From CAYLXP01 sp964387425 (GTDB taxonomy: Bacteria > Verrucomicrobiota > Kiritimatiellia > UBA8416): DNA of 64,000 nt. The notes under the pieces were generated by a model that searched no databases, had not been told where the DNA came from, and was given only the letters and a program-made list of their open reading frames with translations. Location of the stretch: contig CAYLXP010000003.1 in assembly GCA_964387425.1 (NCBI GenBank), forward strand, positions 8,947 to 72,946, given 5' to 3'. Every line of letters starts with the position of its first letter. Position 1 is the first letter of the stretch. The translations under genes were made by a program, and so were the position numbers. This document shows positions 51,247 through 59,391 of the stretch, in pieces.

Positions 51247-51277
51247 AAAAAAGCCCGGCCGTAACGGCCGGGCTTTT
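51247..51277 (-). terminator. Rho-independent terminator of the aminotransferase gene
   Basis: A perfect 13-bp stem (51249-51261 with 51265-51277) with a 3-nt loop, rich in GC (GCCCGGCCG), followed on the minus strand by T6. It lies 23 bp after the aminotransferase stop and is almost symmetric, so it could also work on the plus strand. Confidence 0.92.
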
Positions 51278-51299
51278 GCATTTCAAATGACAGAACGCG

Positions 51300-52496
51300 T
51301 TAGGCTTTCAGCGCTTCCGCAATCGCATCGCAGACATAGTCAATGTTGCCGGTGGTGAGCCCGGCAAGGTTGATACGCCCGCCCTTGACGATGTAGATGC
51401 TCTTGTTGTCGCTGAGCCAGTTGACGACATCGTCAGAAAGCCCGCTGAACGAGAACATGCCGCGCTGCTGCTTGATGAACGAGAAATCCTGTTCGACGCC
51501 GCGGGCCGCCAGGCCATCCACCAGGGCCGCGCGCATATCCTTGATGCGGTCGCGCATCTCGGCCACTTCGCCTACCCACTGGTCGTAGAGCGCGGCATCT
51601 TCAAGCACGCCGAGGGCGGCGAGGCCGCCGTGCGCCGGCGGGTTGGAGTAGTTGACGCGAATCGTCTTCTTCACGTAACTCATGGCAACCTTGGATTCCG
51701 CGGCGGTCGGACTGACGATGGTCAGCGCTCCGGTGCGCTCGTTGTAGAGCCCGAAGTTCTTGGAGAAAGAGCTGGCAATGAAGATATCGATACCCGCAGC
51801 TGCAAACTTCTCGATAGCGGCGCGGTCCTGTTCGATCCCGTCGCCGAAGCCCTGGTAGGCAAAATCGAGGAACGGCGTCCAGCCCTTGGCCTTCGCCACC
51901 TCCACCACGCGGTCCCACTGATCGCCAACGAGATCAACGCCGGTCGGGTTGTGGCAGCAAACGTGAATCAGCACAATATCACTGGCCGGGATGCTCTCAA
52001 GGGTGGCAAGCATGCTATCGAAATCGACGCCCTTTGTTTCGGGATTGTAATAGGGGTAATCCTTAATATCGAAACCAGCGGCCGTGAAGATGCCCTTGTG
52101 GTTTGCCCAGGTCGGGGAACTGACCCACAGGGTGGCGTCCGGGTTGAACTGCTTCAGCAGATCGCCGCCCACACGCAACGCGCCGGTTCCACCCGGGGAA
52201 TGGATAGTCGCTGCACGGCCGGAGCTGATGACCTCGCTGTCAGCCCCGAAAATCAGTTTCTGCACGTTCGCCCCGTAGACCGGGTTGCCGGAAATCGGCA
52301 GGTAGCCCTTGGTGGACTCGGTTTCGAGGAGCCTCTCCTCGGCGGACTTGATGCACTTCAGGATCGGCGTCGTGCCGTCGTTATCCTTGAATACACCGAC
52401 GCCCAGGTTGACCTTGTTCGGGTTGGAATCCTTCTTGAAGGCCTCCGTAAGGCCAAGAATTGCATCGGCCGGAGCGGCTTCGATGTCTTTCCACAT
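51300..52496 (-). CDS. Aspartate/aromatic amino acid aminotransferase (class I, PLP)
   Basis: 398 residues, the normal length of the AspC/TyrB group. It opens MWKDIEAAPADAILGLTEAF, and the PLP-binding lysine is in IASSFSKNFGLYNERTG. HVCCHNPTGVDL (PLP Asn) and the C-terminal Arg in KGGRINLAGL (dicarboxylate binding) are the other key residues. It exchanges amino groups between aspartate or aromatic amino acids and 2-oxoglutarate. It stands alone with its own terminator and is unrelated to the glycan genes. The split between aspartate and tyrosine specificity cannot be made from sequence alone. Confidence 0.93.
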   Translation of the reverse strand: MWKDIEAAPADAILGLTEAFKKDSNPNKVNLGVGVFKDNDGTTPILKCIKSAEERLLETESTKGYLPISGNPVYGANVQKLIFGADSEVISSGRAATIHSPGGTGALRVGGDLLKQFNPDATLWVSSPTWANHKGIFTAAGFDIKDYPYYNPETKGVDFDSMLATLESIPASDIVLIHVCCHNPTGVDLVGDQWDRVVEVAKAKGWTPFLDFAYQGFGDGIEQDRAAIEKFAAAGIDIFIASSFSKNFGLYNERTGALTIVSPTAAESKVAMSYVKKTIRVNYSNPPAHGGLAALGVLEDAALYDQWVGEVAEMRDRIKDMRAALVDGLAARGVEQDFSFIKQQRGMFSFSGLSDDVVNWLSDNKSIYIVKGGRINLAGLTTGNIDYVCDAIAEALKA

Positions 52497-52958
52497 AACT
52501 TATCCTCCGTCGTTCGTGATAGGCCATGCACAACTGCATTCAATTGAGCATCACCGCTTACTCATTATTCAGAACAGGTGCAATACCAACGCGTGATGGT
52601 GACTGCTTTGATAATCCCAGTTTCGCGCGAGGCATTCTCCCGCCAACAAGAACGTCCCTCTTCGAGACCTTTCGAGAACACGCCTGCTGCGCCACGTGCC
52701 GGCCCCGATTGCTGGCCGCACGATACGCCAAGCCGAGGCCTGAGGTCAAGAATTCGGCTGATAGATCGTGGAGTTCCCCAATCCTTAGCGACTTCCCTTA
52801 TTGTCTTTCGGTCGGTATACGACGACGGCTGTGGTGCATTTGAGATGCGCCCGATCCCTATGCCGCAACGTCTTACGAAAAACGCACACCCGTGACTTGG
52901 CGCCGGGAACCGCGAGAAAGACCTTGCCGCGTGATGCTATATATAGTACCGTTTCCCC
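52497..52958. other. Gene-free interval upstream of the PIN/antitoxin pair
   Basis: No recognisable gene, RNA or repeat in these 462 bp; short open frames have no family resemblance. The start of the aminotransferase (minus) and of the toxin gene (plus) diverge here, so promoters for both are expected. CTATATATAG (52937-52946), a perfect palindrome 12 bp before the toxin start, is the only clear motif. Confidence 0.5.
52937..52946. promoter_or_regulatory. Palindrome CTATATATAG before the toxin-antitoxin genes
   Basis: A perfect 10-bp palindrome, 12 bp upstream of the PIN toxin ATG. It could be the -10 region and/or the site where the antitoxin represses its own operon. Confidence 0.35.
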
Positions 52959-53378
52959 ATGGGAGAATACAGAGCCATCATTGACACGAACGTCTTGCAC
53001 GCTGGCCTCTACTCCGCGTCTGGCGCATCATACCAGATCCTGCGTTTGATAGAGCGAGGCCGCGTGGTTCCGCTTCTGTCAACGACACTCCTGTTTGAGT
53101 ATGAAGAGGTGTTGAAACGCAACCAAAAGATGCTTGGCCTATCGGATCGTGCCGTCAACGATGTCCTGAACGGATTCTGTGTACGGGGAGAATCCCGGAA
53201 GATCCACTTCCTTTGGCGACCACACCTCTCCGACCCGAAGGATGATCACGTTCTGGAATTGGCTGTGGCAGCCGGAGGGGCGGATATTGTCACGCACAAT
53301 GTAAAGGACTTCAGAAACGCGTCATCGTTGGGCGTTAGAATAGTCACACCAGCAAAGTTGTTAGGAGAGTTGAAATGA
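52959..53378 (+). CDS. PIN-domain toxin of a toxin-antitoxin system
   Basis: 139 residues, one PIN domain. The metal-binding acidic residues are visible in YRAIIDTNVLHAG (D9), LLFEYEEVLKR and LSDPKDDHVLELAVAAG; the C-terminus DIVTHNVKDFR is typical of the PIN toxin subgroup (COG1569-like). Such proteins are ribonucleases that stop growth when free. The gene overlaps the antitoxin gene by 4 bp (ATGA), the common arrangement. Toxin-first order is less common than antitoxin-first but seen in this subgroup. Confidence 0.85.
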   Translation: MGEYRAIIDTNVLHAGLYSASGASYQILRLIERGRVVPLLSTTLLFEYEEVLKRNQKMLGLSDRAVNDVLNGFCVRGESRKIHFLWRPHLSDPKDDHVLELAVAAGGADIVTHNVKDFRNASSLGVRIVTPAKLLGELK

Positions 53379-53638
53379 GTGCATTAAACCTGCGACTACC
53401 CGATTCCGTTCATCGCCACATTAGAGATATAGCGAAACAGGATGGTGTATCCATCAATCTGTTTATCACCTCTGCAGTATCAGAGAAGATTTCCGCTCTG
53501 ACAACGGAGGACTACATCGCTAATCGGGCGAAACACGCTCGAAAGGGGGCATTCTCCAAAGTCCTCGATCGTGTTCCCAAACGCAAGCCTCTTGCGGGCG
53601 ATGAACTGCCCAGCGAACCGTCGCGCCATACCACCTAA
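53375..53638 (+). CDS. Antitoxin of the PIN toxin (ribbon-helix-helix / HicB-like)
   Basis: 87 residues. SALNLRLPDSVHRHIRDIAK plus QDGVSINLFITSAVSEKISA is a ribbon-helix-helix DNA-binding start of the type seen in Arc/HicB-like antitoxins. The polar C-terminal part probably wraps the toxin. It shares a 4-bp overlap with the toxin gene. It likely represses the operon through a site upstream of the toxin gene. Confidence 0.85.
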   Translation: MSALNLRLPDSVHRHIRDIAKQDGVSINLFITSAVSEKISALTTEDYIANRAKHARKGAFSKVLDRVPKRKPLAGDELPSEPSRHTT

Positions 53639-53716
53639 CACCGCGCTCCGGGTTCTTCATCCCCTGTGCAATCTCGATCCCGTGAGTCTCGTACGGGGGA
53701 GAGAACGACCACTCTG

Positions 53717-56200
53717 TCACAGGCATTCTATCTGCACATTGTCCGGCAGCCTATGCTGCTCGATTATATGCGCCTTGTACGGCTTCGGCAGCATGCAGGT
53801 GATGACATATTTTCCGTCCCGTCTGCGGTACTCCGTATTCACCTTGAGTGGTCCAGCCAGTGTTCCCAGGGTCAGCGATCCCGCCTCGATCTTCTGGTGG
53901 GAGAAATCAAACGTGATAATCTTCTTTTCGTCATCGATGCCCTTTAGTCCAAACACGGCCTGGACCATGGCGGGCGCTGCGTAGGAAACGTAACCGTGGT
54001 TCAAGCTTCCGACCCGTTGTAAGTGCTCCCAAAGTGTCCCGGTCTCATGCACCTGGTCCCAGAGGTAGTCTTTCAGATCGTCGAGCAGGAGGGTGTACTG
54101 GCGCCACTTCGTCAGCACCGCGAAGCGCAGCACATGGGTGAAGAAAACACCCTTGCTGATGATCTCCGGATTCTGAAGCTTCCCGACGTTTTCTCTCCCG
54201 AAGGTGTTCAAAATGGTATCCGTGAGTTTAGCAAACCGGGGATCGTCCCGGTCAAACATGTCGCAGAAGGCGGCGTGGTACTGACAAGTCTCAGAGCGAT
54301 TGTCCGTGACTCTTAGCGTGCCGGTTTCATCCCGCACCGCAACGTCGATGAAGTAGTGACCATCGAAGCTCATTGAAACAATTCGCGTTTTCAACGCATC
54401 CGCTCTTGCGAGAAGTGCTGGCTTGTCGAGAATACGCGCAGCAGCCCTTAGCGTTGCGGCATAGAGCATATTCACCGGGAAGTTCACGCCTTCCCCTATC
54501 TTGAAATGGAGGCTACCCTCAATGAAGGGATTGCCCGGCAGGTTCTCGAGGAATCCCTCCTGATTGAAACGCTTGTTAAAGAAGTCGATAATCCCGGAAA
54601 TCACGTTTCTATAGACCCCGGCTTCGGCCGTATGATCTCTGCGCAGATAGGCATCGACCTCAAGGACGTACCACATGACCCAGGTGTGGTGGAAATGCCC
54701 AAAGTTGTCGGCAGGATAGCAGTATGGCAGCATGCCCTTGGGTATATCCGGGAATGAGCCTGGGTAGGTGAAGTTCTCGAGCATCACCTTCTCAACGACG
54801 TTCTTCCCCGTGAAGAGGCGCTCGGTGAAGCCGGTGAAGTAGCCATCACAGAGCCACCCGGCACGTTCGCGTCCAGGGCAGTCAAGGAACACGTCCATCG
54901 TGTTCTGTCGGTAAGTCTCAATGGATGCGTCAAATATGTCCTGAAGCTTGCGATCGGAGAGAGTCACCTGTGCATTGTGATGATTCGGAGCCACATATTC
55001 ACGAAGCGACAGAGCATCAAGGTGGATACTCCCTTTTCGTACGTAAACGTAGATGTGCTTGAGGGAGTTGGGCTCGAAGGATTCAACGTTGTAGCGCTGC
55101 TTCGCTTGCGCCGCATCGAGCTTTATCACGGGCGTGAGTTGCCCGAGCACACCTTTGGAAGTGAAGGTCTCATCTGGCAGATACTCGAAGAAAACCAGAT
55201 ACACCTCGCTGTCGGCGGTGGCGGTGAACGTTGATTTGATGAAGCCGGTCTTGATTGTATCAAACGAAAAGCGACGGTACTCGCCCTGCTTTATGGTGAG
55301 GCCGGACGTGGGCATGGGAGACGGGCCGGCGTCTCCCTGTGGCGAGAAGGTAAGCTCCTGTAGGGTGGCGTGCAGGTTCTCTTTCATTTCAGCAGGGTCG
55401 TAGAGGTCGACGATCGAGCTGGGATAGTGAGTGAAACGTGTATGCCTGTATTTCTGCCGAGGGAGGCAGGCCGCGGTGCCTGTCTCACAGAGCTGTGGTG
55501 CTGGGAGCAATGCGAAATCCGGGATAGGCACCTCCCTGGGAAGGTACTGGTACGTTCTCTCGTTAGTTTCGAGTTTACCGTAGAGCTCCACCGGAAGCGT
55601 ACGCTCCTTCCAGCGGTAAACCGGATCGGACCATGCGAGGTCATAATGTTCCGTGAATCCGCGCTGGTAGGAGAAACGGACAACCTTCTGTTCACGCATA
55701 CTGAAGGGAAATGCCTTGAAATCGCCCTCTAATCCCGTCCATGCGATAAGCGTACCACCACATTCGATCTCAGCCTGGAGAAATGCGGGTTGCTTTATCC
55801 CGTAGAAGCTCTTCGCGTTGTAACCGTTCACCTCCACGGCTATGAGGTTCGCCCCGGGACGCAGATGCGGTGTGATGTCGACCATGTCCACGCGCAGGAA
55901 ACCATGCGCGCCCCGGGCGGGTCCATACATGCACAACTCACCATTCACATACAGCCGGTAATAGGAGACAGCGCAAATATGCATTACATATTTCTCCACG
56001 GCCTTAACGTCCAGACTACAATGGAAGCCAGCGTGGGTGTTCATCTCTTCGGAACGCCCCTCCAGCCAAATCGGTTGTCCCTTCTTAAGCCGAGGACATC
56101 TCTCTACATCATCGGCCTGAACGGCCCCGATTAACGGCAAGCCCCCCTGTGCGACAAGCGAGCTGATCGCTGCAATTTCCAGAAACTCTCTACGTTTCAC
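53717..56200 (-). CDS. Exported GH78-like alpha-L-rhamnosidase (Tat-type signal)
   Basis: 827 residues. The start MKRREFLEIAAISSLVAQGG has a twin-arginine-like KRREF motif, so export by Tat is likely. N-terminal beta domains (HICAVSYYRLYVNGELCMYG, PGANLIAVEVNGYNAKSFYG) are followed by the alpha/alpha barrel, where MDVFLDCPGRERAGWLCDGY is the conserved GH78 block (DCPxRE with the catalytic acid). It is only distantly similar to the cytoplasmic GH78 at 39509-41845. Predicted to remove L-rhamnose outside the cytoplasm. It ends 79 bp from the antitoxin gene and may have its own transcript. Confidence 0.87.
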   Translation of the reverse strand: MKRREFLEIAAISSLVAQGGLPLIGAVQADDVERCPRLKKGQPIWLEGRSEEMNTHAGFHCSLDVKAVEKYVMHICAVSYYRLYVNGELCMYGPARGAHGFLRVDMVDITPHLRPGANLIAVEVNGYNAKSFYGIKQPAFLQAEIECGGTLIAWTGLEGDFKAFPFSMREQKVVRFSYQRGFTEHYDLAWSDPVYRWKERTLPVELYGKLETNERTYQYLPREVPIPDFALLPAPQLCETGTAACLPRQKYRHTRFTHYPSSIVDLYDPAEMKENLHATLQELTFSPQGDAGPSPMPTSGLTIKQGEYRRFSFDTIKTGFIKSTFTATADSEVYLVFFEYLPDETFTSKGVLGQLTPVIKLDAAQAKQRYNVESFEPNSLKHIYVYVRKGSIHLDALSLREYVAPNHHNAQVTLSDRKLQDIFDASIETYRQNTMDVFLDCPGRERAGWLCDGYFTGFTERLFTGKNVVEKVMLENFTYPGSFPDIPKGMLPYCYPADNFGHFHHTWVMWYVLEVDAYLRRDHTAEAGVYRNVISGIIDFFNKRFNQEGFLENLPGNPFIEGSLHFKIGEGVNFPVNMLYAATLRAAARILDKPALLARADALKTRIVSMSFDGHYFIDVAVRDETGTLRVTDNRSETCQYHAAFCDMFDRDDPRFAKLTDTILNTFGRENVGKLQNPEIISKGVFFTHVLRFAVLTKWRQYTLLLDDLKDYLWDQVHETGTLWEHLQRVGSLNHGYVSYAAPAMVQAVFGLKGIDDEKKIITFDFSHQKIEAGSLTLGTLAGPLKVNTEYRRRDGKYVITCMLPKPYKAHIIEQHRLPDNVQIECL

Positions 56201-56228
56201 TGTGATGCCCCTTTCTTAGATGTGGTTC

Positions 56229-56295
56229 TGTCAAGCATTCCGCCCCAGCTGTGAGGGGCTAATCCCTAACGCCTTCGGTGCCCTACCCACGGCTC
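56229..56295. repeat. TTAGGCGTTAG-type dispersed repeat, shortened copy
   Basis: Contains both end segments of the element at 50907-51141 (TGTCAAGCATTCCGCCCCAG and CCCTAACGCCTTCGGTGCCC) with the middle missing. It lies between the sulfatase and GH78 genes. Confidence 0.6.
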
Positions 56296-56388
56296 GGAAC
56301 CTGAAAGCAGTCATCAACATCATGCCTGCTAATATGGTACAGCAAACAAGAAATGTCGAAGCTCGAAGGACGGCTGGTTCATGATGTA

Positions 56389-57999
56389 TCAGTGCTCGAT
56401 CGCTATACCGGGGCCGTAATCGGCCATGGCGGTCATGATGTACTCGTTGATCATCTGTTCCTCGTGTGCCAGGCCGAATTCCCAAATGCGTCGGTACATG
56501 TCCTTCTTGATCCCTTCGCAGCTCGGGTCTTGCGCAAGATTCTTCATCTGGCCGGGGTCCGATTCCAGGTCGTACAGCTCGTCGTAATCGTAGCCGTTGT
56601 AGACAAAGCGCCACTTGTCGGTGACGACGGAACGCTGAATCCCGTAGGTCTCGTTCCCGTTGGTCTGGAAGAAGAGGGCGTCTCGGAATGCGGAATGCGG
56701 AGTGCGGAATGCGGAATCAGAAGACAGTAACGGAGCCAAGCTCTGACCGGCGAAGGTGGTCGTGCTTTCGATGCCGGCCAGATCCATAAAGGTCGGGCCA
56801 AAGTCGCAGAGGGAGACCAGCTCGTCGCGGACGACGCCGTTGTCCCCGCCGGGCATCTTGAGGATGGCGGGCACGTGGTAGTTGCTCAGGAAGGACGGCA
56901 GTCCCTTGCACCAGAGCCCGTGATCCCCCAGGTAGTCGCCGTGATCGGAGACGTAGAGGATGATGGTGTCGTCATACTCACCGCGTTCCTTCAGCTTGTC
57001 GATGACCCGGCCAAAGAGCCAATCCTCGTAGGAGCAGAACGCCAGGTAGTGCTTGATGGCTTCCTTGTGCTCCTCCCGACTCAGCTGATTGAACCGGTCG
57101 CGGGTGCGGCGATAGAGCGCCGGCTTGTCGTCCATGGGATCGTCGAAGGTGTCCGGCAGCTCGAACTCGATGCCATCGTACATGTCGAGGAAACGCTCCG
57201 GCGGAATGTACGGGTCATGCGGTCCAAGGGTACCCACGTACATGCACCATGGCTGTTCGGCATTAGCGTTGGGTCCCGTTACCGAACGCGACTTGCGCTC
57301 AGTGTAGCCCACTCGCGCCGCGAGTGAGGCATCGCCGGAGCCACGCTCGCGGCGCGAGCGGGCTACAGGGATCTCACCCGAGCCGCTCCTCACAACGGGG
57401 GGAAGCCCGTCAAGCATCTCGAGGGCGCTCTCTACGACAGTCCGGTCATTGAAGGGATTCTCATTGCTGCCGTAGTGCACGTAGGGTGTGTACCCGGGCC
57501 GCAGGATCTCGCCCCGTCCACGCTCCGGGCCGACATCGACGACCGCTTGCGTCCTGAGGCACTTCATTTCGCATGTCCGAGCAGCCTCCTCCTGCTGCTC
57601 TGGAGTCGGGATGCTGTGCTCCGTCGGTCCATCGTTCCAGCCGTAGTCCTCGGGGGCTTGGTAGTTGCTCACATGCCACTTGCCGGTGAAGAGCATGCGG
57701 TAGCCGGCCTCTTTCATGTCCACGCTCCAGGGCCGGACATGCTCTTTGAGGCCACGGGTGATGGCATTGGTGACATTGACGTTGTGCCAGACCCCATGCT
57801 GGGTCGGCATGAGCCCCGTCATGAACGAGGCCCGCGACGGGCAACAGTGCGGCGACGGGCAAAATGCGCGACTGAAGGTCACTGAGTCTCGGCGGAACTC
57901 GTCCAGCACCGGCGTGATGGCCTTGTAGGGATCATCGGGCAGCACCGAACACGCACGTTGCTGGTCGGTCATGAAAATCAGAATATTCGGTTTCGCCAT
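56389..57999 (-). CDS. S1-family sulfatase with two in-frame repeat insertions
   Basis: 536 residues without a signal peptide. KPNILIFMTDQQRACSVLPD and SPHCCPSRASFMTGLMPTQH (C52 in CxPSR) are the S1 motifs, and ILYVSDHGDYLGDHGLWCKG completes the site; the choline-sulfatase/heparan-type branch is the best resemblance. At residues ~211-232 the protein has VARSRRERGSGDASLAARVG, encoded by the 63-bp palindromic element 57304-57366. At ~427-438 it has SAFRTPHSAFR, encoded by the tandem CGGAATG repeat 56684-56717. Both keep the frame. The first 36 codons and 118 bp of upstream DNA recur inverted at 58959-59185. Export without a signal peptide is unexplained, so a cytoplasmic role is possible. Confidence 0.9.
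   Translation of the reverse strand: MAKPNILIFMTDQQRACSVLPDDPYKAITPVLDEFRRDSVTFSRAFCPSPHCCPSRASFMTGLMPTQHGVWHNVNVTNAITRGLKEHVRPWSVDMKEAGYRMLFTGKWHVSNYQAPEDYGWNDGPTEHSIPTPEQQEEAARTCEMKCLRTQAVVDVGPERGRGEILRPGYTPYVHYGSNENPFNDRTVVESALEMLDGLPPVVRSGSGEIPVARSRRERGSGDASLAARVGYTERKSRSVTGPNANAEQPWCMYVGTLGPHDPYIPPERFLDMYDGIEFELPDTFDDPMDDKPALYRRTRDRFNQLSREEHKEAIKHYLAFCSYEDWLFGRVIDKLKERGEYDDTIILYVSDHGDYLGDHGLWCKGLPSFLSNYHVPAILKMPGGDNGVVRDELVSLCDFGPTFMDLAGIESTTTFAGQSLAPLLSSDSAFRTPHSAFRDALFFQTNGNETYGIQRSVVTDKWRFVYNGYDYDELYDLESDPGQMKNLAQDPSCEGIKKDMYRRIWEFGLAHEEQMINEYIMTAMADYGPGIAIEH
56684..56717. repeat. Tandem CGGAATG/CGGAGTG repeat inside a sulfatase gene
   Basis: Five near-identical 7-bp units (CGGAATG, CGGAATG, CGGAGTG, CGGAATG, CGGAAT). 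Translated in the sulfatase frame they give the repeated word SAFRTPHSAFR, which is foreign to sulfatases. Confidence 0.65.
57304..57366. repeat. 63-bp palindromic element inside a sulfatase gene
   Basis: Starts GTAGCCCACTCGCGCCGCGAG and ends CTCGCGGCGCGAGCGGGCTAC: inverted ends, each forming a CTCGCG-CC-GCGAG hairpin. It is 63 bp, a multiple of three, and adds 21 codons to the sulfatase without a stop. Confidence 0.75.
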
Positions 58000-58117
58000 G
58001 TTAGATTCTCCAATGCAATAGCGTGTTAATCATACGCGCTATGCCGCAACGCAACAATCACTCATCCCCATGCTAGTAGCACAGAACAGCCTGACTGCCG
58101 AGATAGCCCGCCGGCAA
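57891..58117. repeat. 227-bp inverted duplication, left arm (sulfatase start and upstream region)
   Basis: This stretch is repeated in reverse complement at 58959-59185 with no gaps. By eye there is 1 mismatch in the 109 coding bases and about 13 in the 118 upstream bases (roughly 94% identity overall). It holds the sulfatase ATG, its ribosome/promoter region and 36 codons. Confidence 0.9.
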
Positions 58118-58310
58118 AACCGGCGCGTTTCGTACGCTCGAGTCTTGGGTTGGCCGTCCGTTGCTCACATCGCAGTAGCACAGCAATTGGAAAAGGCCCG
58201 TGGAATGGGCGTTAGCGACCGGACGGGGCCGCCCCGGCTACCCCACTGGGGTGAATGCTCCGACCAGTTGGTCGGCTGAACGATGGGTCTCACATGCGGC
58301 TGTACGGTTC
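58118..58310. other. Unassigned segment inside the inverted duplication
   Basis: No gene recognised between the left arm and the BrnA gene. An open frame on the plus strand (58070-58279) starts within the arm at CATGCTAGTAGC and has no family resemblance. A small dyad CGACCAGTTGGTCGG is present near 58260. Confidence 0.4.
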
Positions 58311-58529
58311 CTACGATGCCCATTTGAGATTGAGCTTGCGGTGATGCTCAACACAGTCTCGCAGATAGAGATTGATAAGACTCTGGTAGGGAATGCCAGA
58401 GTCCTCTGCCATCTCCTTGAAGTAGGCAATGATATCCGTTCCCATCCGGATGGTAACCTGCTTCTTGAGGCGGGATGCATAGGGATTCCGCCGCTTCTTC
58501 ATCTTAGAGAGATCGTATTCCTTTTTCAT
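58311..58529 (-). CDS. brnA: BrnA-family antitoxin
   Basis: 72 residues. YDLSKMKKRRNPYASRLKKQ followed by VTIRMGTDIIAYFKEMAEDS and IPYQSLINLYLRDCVE is the BrnA pattern: a flexible toxin-binding N-terminus and a ribbon-helix-helix DNA-binding C-terminus. It neutralises BrnT and represses the operon. The start overlaps the toxin gene by 4 bp. Confidence 0.87.
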   Translation of the reverse strand: MKKEYDLSKMKKRRNPYASRLKKQVTIRMGTDIIAYFKEMAEDSGIPYQSLINLYLRDCVEHHRKLNLKWAS

Positions 58530-58819
58530 TTTTCACCCCATGGGTATTCACGCTGCTCGTTCTTTGTCGCCTTGCGGGCTGAGATGATTCGAATCACGTC
58601 GCCACCCTCTCGCTGACAGTGGCAGATCATCAAGATCCGCAACTTGGCACTTACACCAAGCAGGAGAAAACGCTCTTCTTGCTGATCGTGCTCATCGTCA
58701 TAAAACTCAACGGCCTTCTGGTCGAAGAAGACGGAGCGGGCCTCCTCAAAGGAAACACCATGCTTCCGCTGGTTCTCCCGGTTCTTCCGCTCATTCCATT
58801 CGAACCTTAGCTCATCCAT
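58526..58819 (-). CDS. brnT: BrnT-family ribonuclease toxin
   Basis: 97 residues, the usual length. RFEWNERKNRENQRKHGVSF is the hallmark of the BrnT family (EWDxxKxxxNxxKHGVSF-like), followed by EEARSVFFD and ending RIISARKATKNEQREY, where the conserved Arg residues lie. BrnT is an RNase E-like-fold endoribonuclease that halts translation under stress. It precedes brnA with a 4-bp overlap. The pair sits in the 841-bp spacer between the inverted arms, which suggests it was captured or was involved in the rearrangement. Confidence 0.9.
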   Translation of the reverse strand: MDELRFEWNERKNRENQRKHGVSFEEARSVFFDQKAVEFYDDEHDQQEERFLLLGVSAKLRILMICHCQREGGDVIRIISARKATKNEQREYPWGEK

Positions 58820-58826
58820 AACTACA

Positions 58827-58838
58827 CTGTAAATACAG
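58827..58838. promoter_or_regulatory. Candidate BrnA operator (CTGTA-N2-TACAG)
   Basis: CTGTAAATACAG has 5-bp inverted arms and sits 7 bp upstream of the brnT ATG (minus strand). The position fits autoregulation by the RHH antitoxin. Confidence 0.5.
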
Positions 58839-58958
58839 ACAATGTCGCGGTCAAGGAGTTAGCCAGCCGGCTAGTCGGAGCAATCACTCGAATTGACGGA
58901 TCAACGACACTGACTGAAGAATCGTTCTCGTTGACGTTCGAGTTTGCTCTGGCACCCC

Positions 58959-59185
58959 TTGCCGGCGGGCCAGCTCGGCAGTCTGGTTGTTTTGTGCTAC
59001 TAGCATGGGGATGAGTGCTGGCTGCGTTGCGGCACAGCGCGTATGATCGACACCCTATTGCATTGGAGAATCTAACATGACGAAACCGAATATTCTGATT
59101 TTCATGACCGACCAGCAACGTGCGTGTTCGGTGCTGCCCGATGATCCCTACAAGGCCATCACGCCGGTGCTGGACGAGTTCCGCC
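58959..59185. repeat. 227-bp inverted duplication, right arm
   Basis: Reverse-complement copy of 57891-58117, gap-free. It brings a second sulfatase promoter/start region that points to the right, towards the GH127-like gene. The homology stops abruptly at 59185. Confidence 0.9.
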
Positions 59186-59292
59186 AGTCTTCGGGGATCT
59201 CCGGCATTGGGTCTGTTCATGCTTGCCCACATGAAGAAGCTGGCGGTGATGGCAGGACCCATGTCCGGTGTCCTGTGCATGTTTGCAGTTGA
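59077..59292 (+). pseudogene. Truncated second copy of the sulfatase N-terminus
   Basis: Starting at the ATG 59077, the first 36 codons (TKPNILIFMTDQQRACSVLP, then DDPYKAITPVLDEFR) match the gene at 57999 except for one residue. After 59185 the frame continues for 35 unrelated codons and stops, before the formylglycine Cys. It therefore cannot be an active sulfatase. It could be translated as a short peptide. Confidence 0.85.
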
Positions 59293-59391
59293 TTCTTACT
59301 AGTAGAAAAGCCCCATGTCAGTGCATTATAGCTATTTGACGAGCAACGGGAGAAATCGGGGAGGGTTTGCCACCCCAGGCACAGGATTACG

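Noticed and set aside
58118..58330. Possible group II intron tail near CATGCGGCTGTACGGTTCC
   Set aside because: The text faintly recalls a domain V/VI end, but no paired domain V stem, no intron-encoded reverse transcriptase and no intron 5' end (GUGYG) are visible.
59186..59292. Hydrophobic frame LGLFMLAHMKKLAVMAGPMSG after the sulfatase fragment
   Set aside because: It looks like a transporter tail but is too short, has no start and no nameable family; could be chance.
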